Below are positions 1-5,923 of a DNA stretch of 6,030 nt, piece by piece. The stretch comes from Thermoplasmata archaeon (lineage in GTDB: Archaea > Thermoplasmatota > Thermoplasmata > SG8-5), in contig JAGLQM010000051.1 of the NCBI GenBank assembly GCA_023136815.1, positions 1-6,030 on the forward strand, read 5' to 3'. Position numbers and translations under genes: made by a program. The notes beneath the pieces are model-generated. The model did not search any database. It saw only the letters and a program-made list of their open reading frames with translations, and had not been told where the DNA came from. The stretch's first letter is position 1. The number at the start of each line of letters is the position of its first letter.

Positions 1-1100
1 AGATTGATTCCAAGAAGAGCATGATAAAGGCAGGAGTAAATGTTGTGGCCGGTGTTACCGAGGCTATTACCGATCATGAAAAAGCCAAGGACATAGCCCA
101 TGAGATAGGATACCCAATTATGCTGAAGGCCAGTGCCGGAGGCGGTGGAATTGGTATTGTCAAGGTTGATAGTTCCGAGAACATGGAAGAGGAACTGGAA
201 AAGGTCAGAAGATTAGCCAAATCCAGCTTCGGCGATGATGCAGTGTTCATTGAGCAGTACATTCACGAGCCTCATCATGTGGAATTCCAGATTATTGGCG
301 ACAAGCATGGTAATTTAATTCATGTTTATGACAGGGAATGCTCTGTCCAGCGCAGAAACCAGAAGCTTATTGAAGAGACACCAAGCCAGGCAATTTCTCA
401 AGAGATCAGAATGGAAATGGGAGAGCAGGCAAAACTTGCAGCAAACACTGCTGGATACTACAATGCTGGAACTTGTGAATTCATGTACAAGGATGGTAAG
501 TATTATTTCTTGGAAATGAACACAAGACTTCAGGTAGAGCACCCAGTTACCGAAATGATTACCGGCGTGGACCTGGCCAGAGAGATGCTCCGGGTAGGTT
601 CTGGACTTGAGCTGGAATACAAGCAGGAAGATATTAAGGTTAAAGGACACTCAATCGAATGCCGTATAAACTTCGAGGATCCAGCAAAGAACTTCATGCC
701 ATGCCCTGGAACCATCTCCAGATATGCTGAACCATCCGGTCCAGGAGTGCGTGTTGATTCTGGTATCTACCAGGGTTTCAAGTTCCCGCCATACTATGAT
801 TCTATGGGTGCCAAGCTCATAGTCTGGGCAGAGGATCGACCTAGGGCTATAGAGAGAATGAAGCGCGCTCTCTGGGAATTCCAGATTGGCGGTGTCAAGA
901 CAAACATTCCATTCCATGAAGTTGTAATGAATGACCCAGTCTTCAAAGCCGGAATATACGATACCAGCTATATTCCAAACCACAATATCATGGACAAGGT
1001 TGTCAAGTACATCGAGGAGAAGAAGTCTCTGGGCGGAAACAAGAAGATTGCAGCAGCCATGGCCGCAGTAGAAACTGTTGTGGCTGCCAGTCAATCCTAA
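1..1100 (+). CDS. accC: Biotin carboxylase subunit of a biotin-dependent carboxylase (acetyl/propionyl-CoA or pyruvate carboxylase), 5' end cut by window
   Basis: This cytoplasmic ATP-grasp enzyme carboxylates the biotin of a carrier protein with bicarbonate and ATP. The reading frame is open from the first base (first full codon at 3-5), and the ATG at 21 is internal: the sequence around it (SMIKAGVNVVAG) matches the family's segment near residue 120, so about 115-120 N-terminal residues lie outside. Visible are the glycine-rich ATP loop KASAGGGGIG (126-155), the HHVEFQ and CSVQRRNQK segments, the catalytic/metal block EMNTRLQVEHP (513-545) and the biotin carboxylase C-terminal domain (ECRINFEDP to about NIPFHE). 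No biotinyl domain follows; the protein ends in an Ala-rich tail, so this is a separate subunit, as in many archaea. The physiological substrate (acetyl-CoA, propionyl-CoA or pyruvate) depends on the carboxyltransferase subunit and cannot be told here. It is followed after 8 bases by the biotin ligase gene, implying one transcript. Confidence 0.95.
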   Translation, partial: IDSKKSMIKAGVNVVAGVTEAITDHEKAKDIAHEIGYPIMLKASAGGGGIGIVKVDSSENMEEELEKVRRLAKSSFGDDAVFIEQYIHEPHHVEFQIIGDKHGNLIHVYDRECSVQRRNQKLIEETPSQAISQEIRMEMGEQAKLAANTAGYYNAGTCEFMYKDGKYYFLEMNTRLQVEHPVTEMITGVDLAREMLRVGSGLELEYKQEDIKVKGHSIECRINFEDPAKNFMPCPGTISRYAEPSGPGVRVDSGIYQGFKFPPYYDSMGAKLIVWAEDRPRAIERMKRALWEFQIGGVKTNIPFHEVVMNDPVFKAGIYDTSYIPNHNIMDKVVKYIEEKKSLGGNKKIAAAMAAVETVVAASQS

Positions 1101-1108
1101 TCGATAGC

Positions 1109-1864
1109 ATGTTAATATCTCAGAAGCTCGGTCACCGGATAATTCGTTATGACACGGTAACATCCACAAACGAAGTTTTACGGGAACTGGCTCAGGAAGA
1201 AATCGAGCCAGGAACCGTGGTTGTGGCAAAGGTTCAGACAAAAGGTAAAGGAAGAATGGCAAGAACCTGGGAGTCGCCGGAAGGCGGGCTCTGGATGTCT
1301 GTGCTTCTTGAGACTGAAAAAAATTTTGAGAATAATAAATTCGGTATTATTCCATTAATGTCCGGCTGTGCTGTTGCAACTGCCGTGATGCATGAATATA
1401 ATATCGAAGCAGGAGTCAAATGGCCCAATGATGTTTTAATTAATGGTAAAAAGGCCTGCGGTATTCTTGGCGAGATTCTGAATGTGGGTGAAAAACAACT
1501 GGCAATTATTGGAATTGGCATAAACATAAACAATAAAGTTCAAGAGGGTTATGAATTCAGCCAGGTATCCACTTCTCTTATCGAGGAAAGGGAAAGGAAA
1601 TCCAGGATCGAGGAACTGGAGAATGCAATTCTCCTGGAGATGAACCATCGAAATGAGATGTTGGCTGCCGGGAAGTATGATGAATTACTTGATGAATGGC
1701 GAGAGCTTTCCAACACTCTGGGAAGCCGGGTGAAAATAACCGCTCCAAATGAAGAATTTGAAGGCCTGGCCAAGGATATAGATGAGAATGGCTCTTTAAT
1801 TCTGGAAATGGATGATAATAGCCTGAAAACAATCAATGTTGGAGATTGTACTCATCTTGACTAA
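1109..1864 (+). CDS. birA: Biotin--[biotin carboxyl-carrier protein] ligase, monofunctional
   Basis: The product (251 aa) activates biotin with ATP to biotinyl-5'-AMP and transfers it to the target lysine of the carrier protein, presumably the partner of the upstream carboxylase. Motifs in order: TSTN (residues 18-21), the biotinyl-AMP binding loop KGKGRMARTW (45-54), KWPNDVLINGKKACGILGE (104-122) with the conserved lysine before ACGIL, and GIGIN near 135. A C-terminal SH3-like BPL_C domain runs from about residue 203 (LGSRVKI). There is no N-terminal helix-turn-helix, so it is not the repressor form found in E. coli. Compared with the usual GRGRxGRxW, the loop has Lys for the first Arg and Ala for the third Gly; the arginine matching E. 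coli R118 (R49) is kept. The ATG at 1109 places TSTN at the usual distance from the start. No Shine-Dalgarno site is evident and the gap to accC is only 8 bp, so translational coupling is likely. The stop codon overlaps the convergent glutamine synthetase stop. Confidence 0.95.
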   Translation: MLISQKLGHRIIRYDTVTSTNEVLRELAQEEIEPGTVVVAKVQTKGKGRMARTWESPEGGLWMSVLLETEKNFENNKFGIIPLMSGCAVATAVMHEYNIEAGVKWPNDVLINGKKACGILGEILNVGEKQLAIIGIGININNKVQEGYEFSQVSTSLIEERERKSRIEELENAILLEMNHRNEMLAAGKYDELLDEWRELSNTLGSRVKITAPNEEFEGLAKDIDENGSLILEMDDNSLKTINVGDCTHLD

Positions 1865-3228
1865 ACATCATAATACCGATTGAAGTCAAAAATCGGTATC
1901 TGCTTCCGATACTGGCATATTTCCTTCTTCTTTCTTGCTTTTATTATTTCGAAAAGATCCCTGCCTATTGCATCCAGAATGATTTCATCCTCGGAGGTTG
2001 CTTCCAGTGCCTCGTCCAGAATTGTTGGAAGCATTGGTGATTCATTACATTCATATAGATTTCCAACTGCCTCGGGCGGGGCTTCCAGTTTTCGTTTGAT
2101 ACCATCAAGGCCAGCAGCAAGAATTGCAGCTGCTGCAAGGTACGGGTTTGCGCTTGTGTCCGGGTTTCGTATTTCGATATTGCATTTCTCGCCCTTGGCA
2201 CTGCCTGGCACCCGGATAAGTGCGGTTCGATTGCCCCTGCTCCAGGCAATAACTACCGGGGCCTCGAAGCCAGGCATCAGCCTGCGGTATGAATTTATTG
2301 TTGGATTTGTAAAGCTGCAAAGTGCTGGTGCATGCTCCATGAGTCCAGCAATGAAATGTTTTGCTGTTTCATTTAACTCACCTGCATCATTGCTGAATGC
2401 GTTTTTCTCACCATTCTTCAGCATAATATGGAAGTGCATGCCATTGCCAGCATCATAAGCGGAAGGTTTTGGCATGAATGTCGGGAGCAAGCCCCATTCC
2501 TTACCCAGTCCCTTGGCCAGATACTTGAAATTTACAATATAATCTGCTGCTTTCATTGCCGGGAAATAGCCAGTTTCTATCTCCAGCTGTCTGCGGCCGC
2601 CCTCATGATGGTGATAACGTATCTGATAGCCAGCACTTATGAGAAGATCTGATAATTTATCTCTAAAATCTCGTAGTGACTCGTGAACATTGGCTGTCAA
2701 ATATGCCTGTTTTGCCCTGACTGGGTACTTTGAAGAATCATTGAATCCCAGGAGTGAGTGCATGACATTTTTTCCGCCAAGGTCCATATCTGCGCCCATG
2801 AAATCATTCTCCATGATTGCCTGTTTGATGTTCTCGAAAACGTAAAATTCCATTTCTGGCGAGATATGCGGCGTAAGTCCCAGTGCCTCATATTCCTTGA
2901 TTATTTTCATGAGCACGCTTCTGGGGCCGATTTTCTCGCCCTCTGAATTGCAAATGCTGGCATGTAGATTTAGCGTATTATCTGAAAAGGGGTCTGTCCA
3001 GTATGAGTTTGGGTCTGGAATAAGGCTCATGTCACTTTTCTCAACTGCAGCAAATCCAACAGATGAACCATCAAAATCAATGCTGTCCCATGCAGTTCCC
3101 GTTAGAAATGATGAACTTGGCAGTGAAATATTCCTGTGCTCGCCATTTAGATCAATAAAATTGACTACAACCCATCTAATTTCCTGCTTCTCAATGAAGT
3201 CATTTACTTCTTTTTTCTCGATAGACAT
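1861..3228 (-). CDS. glnA: Glutamine synthetase, type I, divergent paralogue (455 aa)
   Basis: This belongs to the family that joins glutamate and ammonia to glutamine with ATP, normally as a cytoplasmic dodecamer. It has a beta-grasp N-domain with the FDGSS loop (52-56) and a catalytic domain. By alignment with E. coli GlnA the metal ligands are kept: E125 and E127 (SPEMEF), E209 and E216, H265 and E352; so are the ammonium-site Tyr (Y176), R316, the flap glutamate E322 (PGFEAP), R334 and R354. Unusual points are HHHEGGRRQLEIE in place of HHEVAxGQHEI, and AGNGMHFH in place of NGSGMHxH, so the residue matching glutamate-pocket Asn264 is A260. Relative to the neighbouring paralogue it has about 28 extra residues between EFYVF and Y176. 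The ATG at 3228 is supported by a strong Shine-Dalgarno site and a TATA box. There is no recognisable adenylylation motif. It is most likely a true glutamine synthetase, but a related gamma-glutamyl ligase is possible. Confidence 0.9.
   Translation of the reverse strand: MSIEKKEVNDFIEKQEIRWVVVNFIDLNGEHRNISLPSSSFLTGTAWDSIDFDGSSVGFAAVEKSDMSLIPDPNSYWTDPFSDNTLNLHASICNSEGEKIGPRSVLMKIIKEYEALGLTPHISPEMEFYVFENIKQAIMENDFMGADMDLGGKNVMHSLLGFNDSSKYPVRAKQAYLTANVHESLRDFRDKLSDLLISAGYQIRYHHHEGGRRQLEIETGYFPAMKAADYIVNFKYLAKGLGKEWGLLPTFMPKPSAYDAGNGMHFHIMLKNGEKNAFSNDAGELNETAKHFIAGLMEHAPALCSFTNPTINSYRRLMPGFEAPVVIAWSRGNRTALIRVPGSAKGEKCNIEIRNPDTSANPYLAAAAILAAGLDGIKRKLEAPPEAVGNLYECNESPMLPTILDEALEATSEDEIILDAIGRDLFEIIKARKKKEICQYRKQIPIFDFNRYYDV
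1873..1899. repeat. 9-bp perfect inverted repeat in the overlapping convergent gene ends
   Basis: The arms ATACCGATT (1873-1881) and AATCGGTAT (1891-1899) are exact reverse complements separated by 9 bases. The repeat begins 9 bases after the biotin ligase stop codon and lies inside the last dozen codons of the glutamine synthetase gene on the other strand. In RNA from either strand it would form a 9-bp stem. A role in 3'-end formation or stability of the two convergent mRNAs is inference. Confidence 0.5.
1920..1949 (+). terminator. Possible T-rich terminator of the accC-birA transcript
   Basis: The + strand is pyrimidine-only from 1920 to 1936 and T-rich to 1949, with one TTTT run (1939-1942), starting 56 bases after the biotin ligase stop. 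Archaeal RNA polymerase terminates on T-rich tracts, and no other candidate lies closer. The tract is also coding sequence for a Lys-rich stretch of the opposite glutamine synthetase (ARKKKEI), which may alone explain it. Confidence 0.3.
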
Positions 3229-3234
3229 TTTATG

Positions 3235-3240
3235 TCCTCC
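3235..3240 (-). promoter_or_regulatory. Shine-Dalgarno site of the 1861-3228 glutamine synthetase
   Basis: On the minus strand GGAGGA stands 6 bases before the ATG at 3228. It fixes this start and shows that this gene has a leader, unlike the two genes that share the 4633-4709 promoter region. Confidence 0.8.
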
Positions 3241-3276
3241 TTATTCTATCAGGAAAACTGGATAATATTGAGGGTA

Positions 3277-3284
3277 TTTATAAA
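3277..3284 (-). promoter_or_regulatory. TATA box for the 1861-3228 glutamine synthetase
   Basis: TTTATAAA, read TTTATAAATA on the minus strand, lies in the 78-bp gap between the two glutamine synthetase genes. An archaeal start about 26 bases downstream would fall near 3254, giving a leader of about 25 bases that contains the GGAGGA site. The gene can therefore be transcribed independently of its upstream paralogue. Confidence 0.6.
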
Positions 3285-3311
3285 ACTATCTGTATGATTG
3301 ATAGTATCATA
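3285..3311. repeat. Two overlapping 6-bp inverted repeats next to the TATA box
   Basis: ACTATC (3285-3290) pairs with GATAGT (3300-3305), and TATGAT (3293-3298) pairs with ATCATA (3306-3311). The first abuts the TATA box where an upstream regulator or TFB would bind; the second runs into the stop codon of the upstream glutamine synthetase gene. They overlap, so RNA could form only one at a time. Arms this short can arise by chance in A/T-rich DNA. Confidence 0.35.
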
Positions 3312-4632
3312 ATTTCCAAAGATACTTGTCAATCTCCCACTGGGAGACCTGGGTCCGGTAATCGTCCCATTCCCTTCTCTGGAGATATAGATAATTCTCA
3401 AATATATGCGGCCCAAGAGTTTCAAGAATCAACTCGCTCTTTTCCATGAAGGATATTGCATGGCCAAGGTTTGACGGCAAGGTGTCTATCTGGAGAGACG
3501 CCCTCTCTCGCTGGGTAAGTCCATAAATGTCCTTGTGCACCGGTTCTGGAGCTTCAAGTTTGTCTTCGATTCCTTTGAGGCCCGCTGCCAGCATTACTGC
3601 GAATTGTAGATATGGATTGCCTGCGGGGTCTGGGTTTCTTAGCTCAATTCGGGTTGAATTGCCTCGCTTTGCTGGAATCCGGATAAGTGCGCTGCGGTTC
3701 TCTGTTGACCAGGCTATATAGGTTGGGGCCTCAAAGCCAGGCACTAAACGCTTGTATGAATTTACTTTTGAGTTCAATATGGCTGCCATTTCCTTGGAGT
3801 ATTTCAGCAGGCCAGCAATATATTGAAGGGCGGTCTCGCTGAGCCCTTCCGGTCCATTTTCATCATGGAAAACATTTTGACCATTGTTCATCAGGGACAT
3901 GTGGGTATGCATTCCTGTGCCATTCTTTTCGAATATTGGCTTTGGCATGAAAGTTGCATGAAGGTCATACTTTAGAGCGATAATCTTTGAGACATACTTC
4001 AGCGTGACCACTCTGTCAGCAGTTGTCAATGCATCAGCATAATTGAAATTAATCTCATGCTGGCCTGATGCAACTTCATGATGTGAAGTGTAAACCTGAA
4101 ATCCCAACAGTTCCAGGGTTGCACAAATATCTCCCCGTACATCTTCGGCAAGATCTAGCGGTGAAAGGTCAAAGTATCCCCCACGGTCATTTGGAATTGT
4201 AGTTGGCTTGCCATCTAGCATTTTAAAAAGAAAGAACTCGCATTCCGGGCCAGTATTGAATTTGAATCCCATTTTGTCGGCCTTTTCAATAACCCGTTCA
4301 AGCACATATTTGGGGTCTCCGGGAAATCTCTTCCCGTCTGGGCGGTAAATATCACAATTAATCTTGGCTGTTTTCCGCCTCTCAATGGTATCTGGTAATA
4401 TGGCAAAGGATTCGGGAATCGGCATGGCAATTCTATCTGATTCTTCAATGGTTGCATATCCGATAATGGATGATGCGTCAAAAGCTATGCCGTCTTCCAG
4501 CACTTCTTCGAGTCGGTTATGGGGTATCACAATGTTCTTTGGCGTGCCCTGAATATCAATCAACTGGAGCCGAATATTTTCTATCTTATTCTCATTAGTC
4601 AGTTCAATGATTTTCTCTCTACCAGGTGCCAT
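3307..4632 (-). CDS. glnA: Glutamine synthetase, type I-alpha-like (441 aa)
   Basis: The product forms glutamine from glutamate, ammonia and ATP. Its length and sequence resemble the Bacillus/Thermotoga GSI-alpha class. Numbered from the ATG at 4632, metal ligands are E130, E132 (GPECEFFLF), E186, E193 (HHEVASGQHEI), H242 and E330; N237 (NGTGMHTH), Y153, R295, flap E301 (PGFEAP), R313 and R332 are kept. It lacks the GSI-beta insertion and adenylylation motif. Two departures stand out: the loop reads FDASS (A53) instead of FDGSS, and the usual SDMxLxPDP is SDRIAMPIP. The position of the Bacillus glutamine-feedback residue R62 is Thr61. The frame also allows a GTG start at 4638. The ATG at 4632 is preferred because it lies about 26 bases from a TATA-like box, fits a leaderless transcript and matches the family N-terminus; no Shine-Dalgarno site is seen for either start. 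It is the first of two tandem glutamine synthetase genes and is divergent from the DUF362 gene. Confidence 0.95.
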   Translation of the reverse strand: MAPGREKIIELTNENKIENIRLQLIDIQGTPKNIVIPHNRLEEVLEDGIAFDASSIIGYATIEESDRIAMPIPESFAILPDTIERRKTAKINCDIYRPDGKRFPGDPKYVLERVIEKADKMGFKFNTGPECEFFLFKMLDGKPTTIPNDRGGYFDLSPLDLAEDVRGDICATLELLGFQVYTSHHEVASGQHEINFNYADALTTADRVVTLKYVSKIIALKYDLHATFMPKPIFEKNGTGMHTHMSLMNNGQNVFHDENGPEGLSETALQYIAGLLKYSKEMAAILNSKVNSYKRLVPGFEAPTYIAWSTENRSALIRIPAKRGNSTRIELRNPDPAGNPYLQFAVMLAAGLKGIEDKLEAPEPVHKDIYGLTQRERASLQIDTLPSNLGHAISFMEKSELILETLGPHIFENYLYLQRREWDDYRTQVSQWEIDKYLWKL

Positions 4633-4653
4633 AGCCACTGCATTAATTTACAC

Positions 4654-4661
4654 TATTTAGA
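4654..4661 (-). promoter_or_regulatory. TATA-like box for the 3307-4632 glutamine synthetase
   Basis: TCTAAATA on the minus strand matches the archaeal TTTAWATA-type box at most positions. Its centre is about 26 bases from the ATG at 4632, predicting a leaderless mRNA. An alternative is ATATAAAA (4688-4681 read on the minus strand), which would start transcription near 4659 and give a short leader. Confidence 0.45.
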
Positions 4662-4664
4662 AAT

Positions 4665-4680
4665 TTGTATTACATTACAA
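4665..4680. repeat. Inverted repeat between two divergent TATA boxes, possible operator
   Basis: TTGTA (4665-4669) and TACAA (4676-4680) are exact reverse complements with a 6-base spacer. The repeat abuts the + strand TATA box (4681) and lies 3 bases from the minus-strand one (4661), a position from which one bound dimer could control both promoters. It is not the GGAA-N6-TTCC site of the methanogen nitrogen repressor NrpR, though the spacing is the same. Operator function is inference. Confidence 0.4.
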
Positions 4681-4688
4681 TTTTATAT
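4681..4688 (+). promoter_or_regulatory. TATA box for the DUF362 ferredoxin gene
   Basis: TTTTATAT is centred about 26 bases before the ATG at 4710, so transcription should start at or next to the initiation codon. No Shine-Dalgarno site precedes this ATG, as expected for a leaderless archaeal mRNA. Confidence 0.55.
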
Positions 4689-4709
4689 CACGAATTGAAT
4701 TACCATGCA

Positions 4710-5816
4710 ATGACATCCAAAGTTTATTTTGCACCCTTCAAGGCCAAGAAAAATTCCGAGAACCTGGTTGGCATGGTTACGAAGCTTTTTGAAAAGGCCG
4801 GATTTAACAATTGCATTTCAGAGAATGACCTGACAGCAATTAAAGTCCATTTTGGAGAAACTGGCAATACCACCTTCGTGAATCCAATATATGTCCGCAA
4901 GGTTGTTGATTCTGTAAAAAAGGCAGGTGGAAATCCATTTGTTACCGATGCAAACACACTTTATTTTGGTACAAGGTCAAATGCTGTTGACCATCTTAAT
5001 ACGGCAATCCAGCATGGGTTTTTACCCGCTGTTATCGGGGCACCTGTAATAATCGCAGATGGCCTCACAGGAAGGGACGCTGTGGATGTTGATGTTAATC
5101 TCAAACATTTTGATAAAGTTACACTGGCATCGGCCTGTGTGAACTCCAATTCCATCATGGTAGTATCACATTTCAAGTGCCACATGGTAGGCGGAATCGG
5201 CGGTGCAATCAAGAACCTGGGCATGGGCTTCGGAACCAGAGCAGGCAAGCAGCAAATGCACTCTGATTTGAATCCTGTTGTAGATGTGGAAATGTGCATA
5301 GGCTGCGGCAAATGTACAAAATATTGCCCCAAGGACGCAATAACCATCACAGACGGCAAGGCATACATTGACCCGGAAACCTGCTATGGGTGCGGGGAAT
5401 GTCTTATTACATGCAGTCCAAAGGCCATTAAAATTCGTTGGGACTCTACAGCTCAGTCGCTCCAGGAAAAGATGATTGAATACTGCATGGGTGCAATTAA
5501 GGGCAAGGAAGGAAAAGTTGGATACATCAACTTTGTTATTGATGTTACTCCCCATTGTGATTGTGTGGGCTGGAGTGATGCACCTATTGTACCGGATATT
5601 GGAATACTGGCATCATTGGACCCAATAGCATTGGACCAGGCCTGCGCAGACATGGTAAACGCTGCCAGGGCAAATCCAGGTTCCAGCATAATTGAAGGTG
5701 TGGAAAATGGTCTTGATAATATTCGGGCGGCGAATGACCTGGACTGGACTCATCAACTTGCCTACGGTGAGGAAGTTGGGCTGGGCAGCAGGAAGTATGA
5801 GATTGTTCAGGTTTAG
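4710..5816 (+). CDS. DUF362 domain protein with two [4Fe-4S] ferredoxin motifs
   Basis: The 368-aa product has a DUF362 domain split around a dicluster ferredoxin module. The N-terminal part carries the family-like segments AIKVHFGETGNT (43-54), VTDANTLYFGTRSNAVDHL (78-96) and GAPVIIADGL (110-119), then SHFKCHMVGGIGGAIKNLGM (153-172). Cluster cysteines are C196, C199, C202, C206 and C225, C228, C231, C235, each followed by Pro or Ser-Pro as in bacterial-type ferredoxins. The C-terminal part keeps PHCDCVGWSDAPIVPDIGI, whose two extra cysteines may also be functional. No signal peptide or membrane segment is seen, so it is likely cytoplasmic. Family members are annotated as Fe-S proteins of unknown function, so electron transfer is the only safe statement. 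The ATG at 4710 is chosen because the frame's upstream TTG (4665) would put the TATA box inside the gene. It is divergent from a glutamine synthetase, and co-regulation is possible. Confidence 0.9.
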   Translation: MTSKVYFAPFKAKKNSENLVGMVTKLFEKAGFNNCISENDLTAIKVHFGETGNTTFVNPIYVRKVVDSVKKAGGNPFVTDANTLYFGTRSNAVDHLNTAIQHGFLPAVIGAPVIIADGLTGRDAVDVDVNLKHFDKVTLASACVNSNSIMVVSHFKCHMVGGIGGAIKNLGMGFGTRAGKQQMHSDLNPVVDVEMCIGCGKCTKYCPKDAITITDGKAYIDPETCYGCGECLITCSPKAIKIRWDSTAQSLQEKMIEYCMGAIKGKEGKVGYINFVIDVTPHCDCVGWSDAPIVPDIGILASLDPIALDQACADMVNAARANPGSSIIEGVENGLDNIRAANDLDWTHQLAYGEEVGLGSRKYEIVQV

Positions 5817-5875
5817 ATTGCGGAAATTATTATTACCATGTGCTAATTCACCTTTTACTTCATTCGCTAACATAT

Positions 5876-5893
5876 CGAAATGTGAACATTTCG
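5876..5893. repeat. 8-bp palindromic repeat upstream of the tRNA
   Basis: CGAAATGT (5876-5883) and ACATTTCG (5886-5893) are exact reverse complements with only 2 bases between. As DNA it is an 18-bp near-perfect palindrome that could bind a dimeric regulator; as RNA it would form a 7-bp stem with a UGAA tetraloop. No T-run follows, so it is not a classical terminator. Confidence 0.45.
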
Positions 5894-5900
5894 CGGCCCA

Positions 5901-5923
5901 GAGGAAAACCTGCGGTTCTCCTC
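5901..5923. repeat. 10-bp hairpin (one mismatch) upstream of the tRNA
   Basis: GAGGAAAACC (5901-5910) pairs with GGTTCTCCTC (5914-5923) around a TGC loop, with nine pairs and one A-C mismatch. GGC (5895-5897) and GCC (5927-5929) could extend the stem across a 3x3 internal loop. It lies 7 bases after the preceding palindrome, so the two may be one structured element or RNA leader. Confidence 0.45.

Noticed and set aside
1..21. AccC starting at the ATG at 21
   Set aside because: The frame is open to the window edge and the biotin carboxylase N-terminal domain is missing; this is a cut gene, not a short one.
651..1262. 203-codon open frame on the minus strand opposite accC and birA
   Set aside because: It lies wholly opposite two well-supported genes, shows no recognisable motif and has no start signals; it is a shadow of their codon use.
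1861..2100. Adenylylation site in the 1861-3228 glutamine synthetase (NLYE resembles E. coli NLYD)
   Set aside because: The Tyr is common in the family, and the flanking DLPPEE part of the adenylylation motif is absent.
1880..2458. 192-codon open frame on the plus strand opposite the glutamine synthetase
   Set aside because: It is antisense to conserved catalytic residues, and its Ser/Ala-rich low-information protein is typical of a shadow frame.
4665..4709. N-terminal extension of the DUF362 protein from a TTG at 4665
   Set aside because: It would put the operator-like repeat and TATA box inside the gene, and the family N-terminus fits the ATG at 4710.
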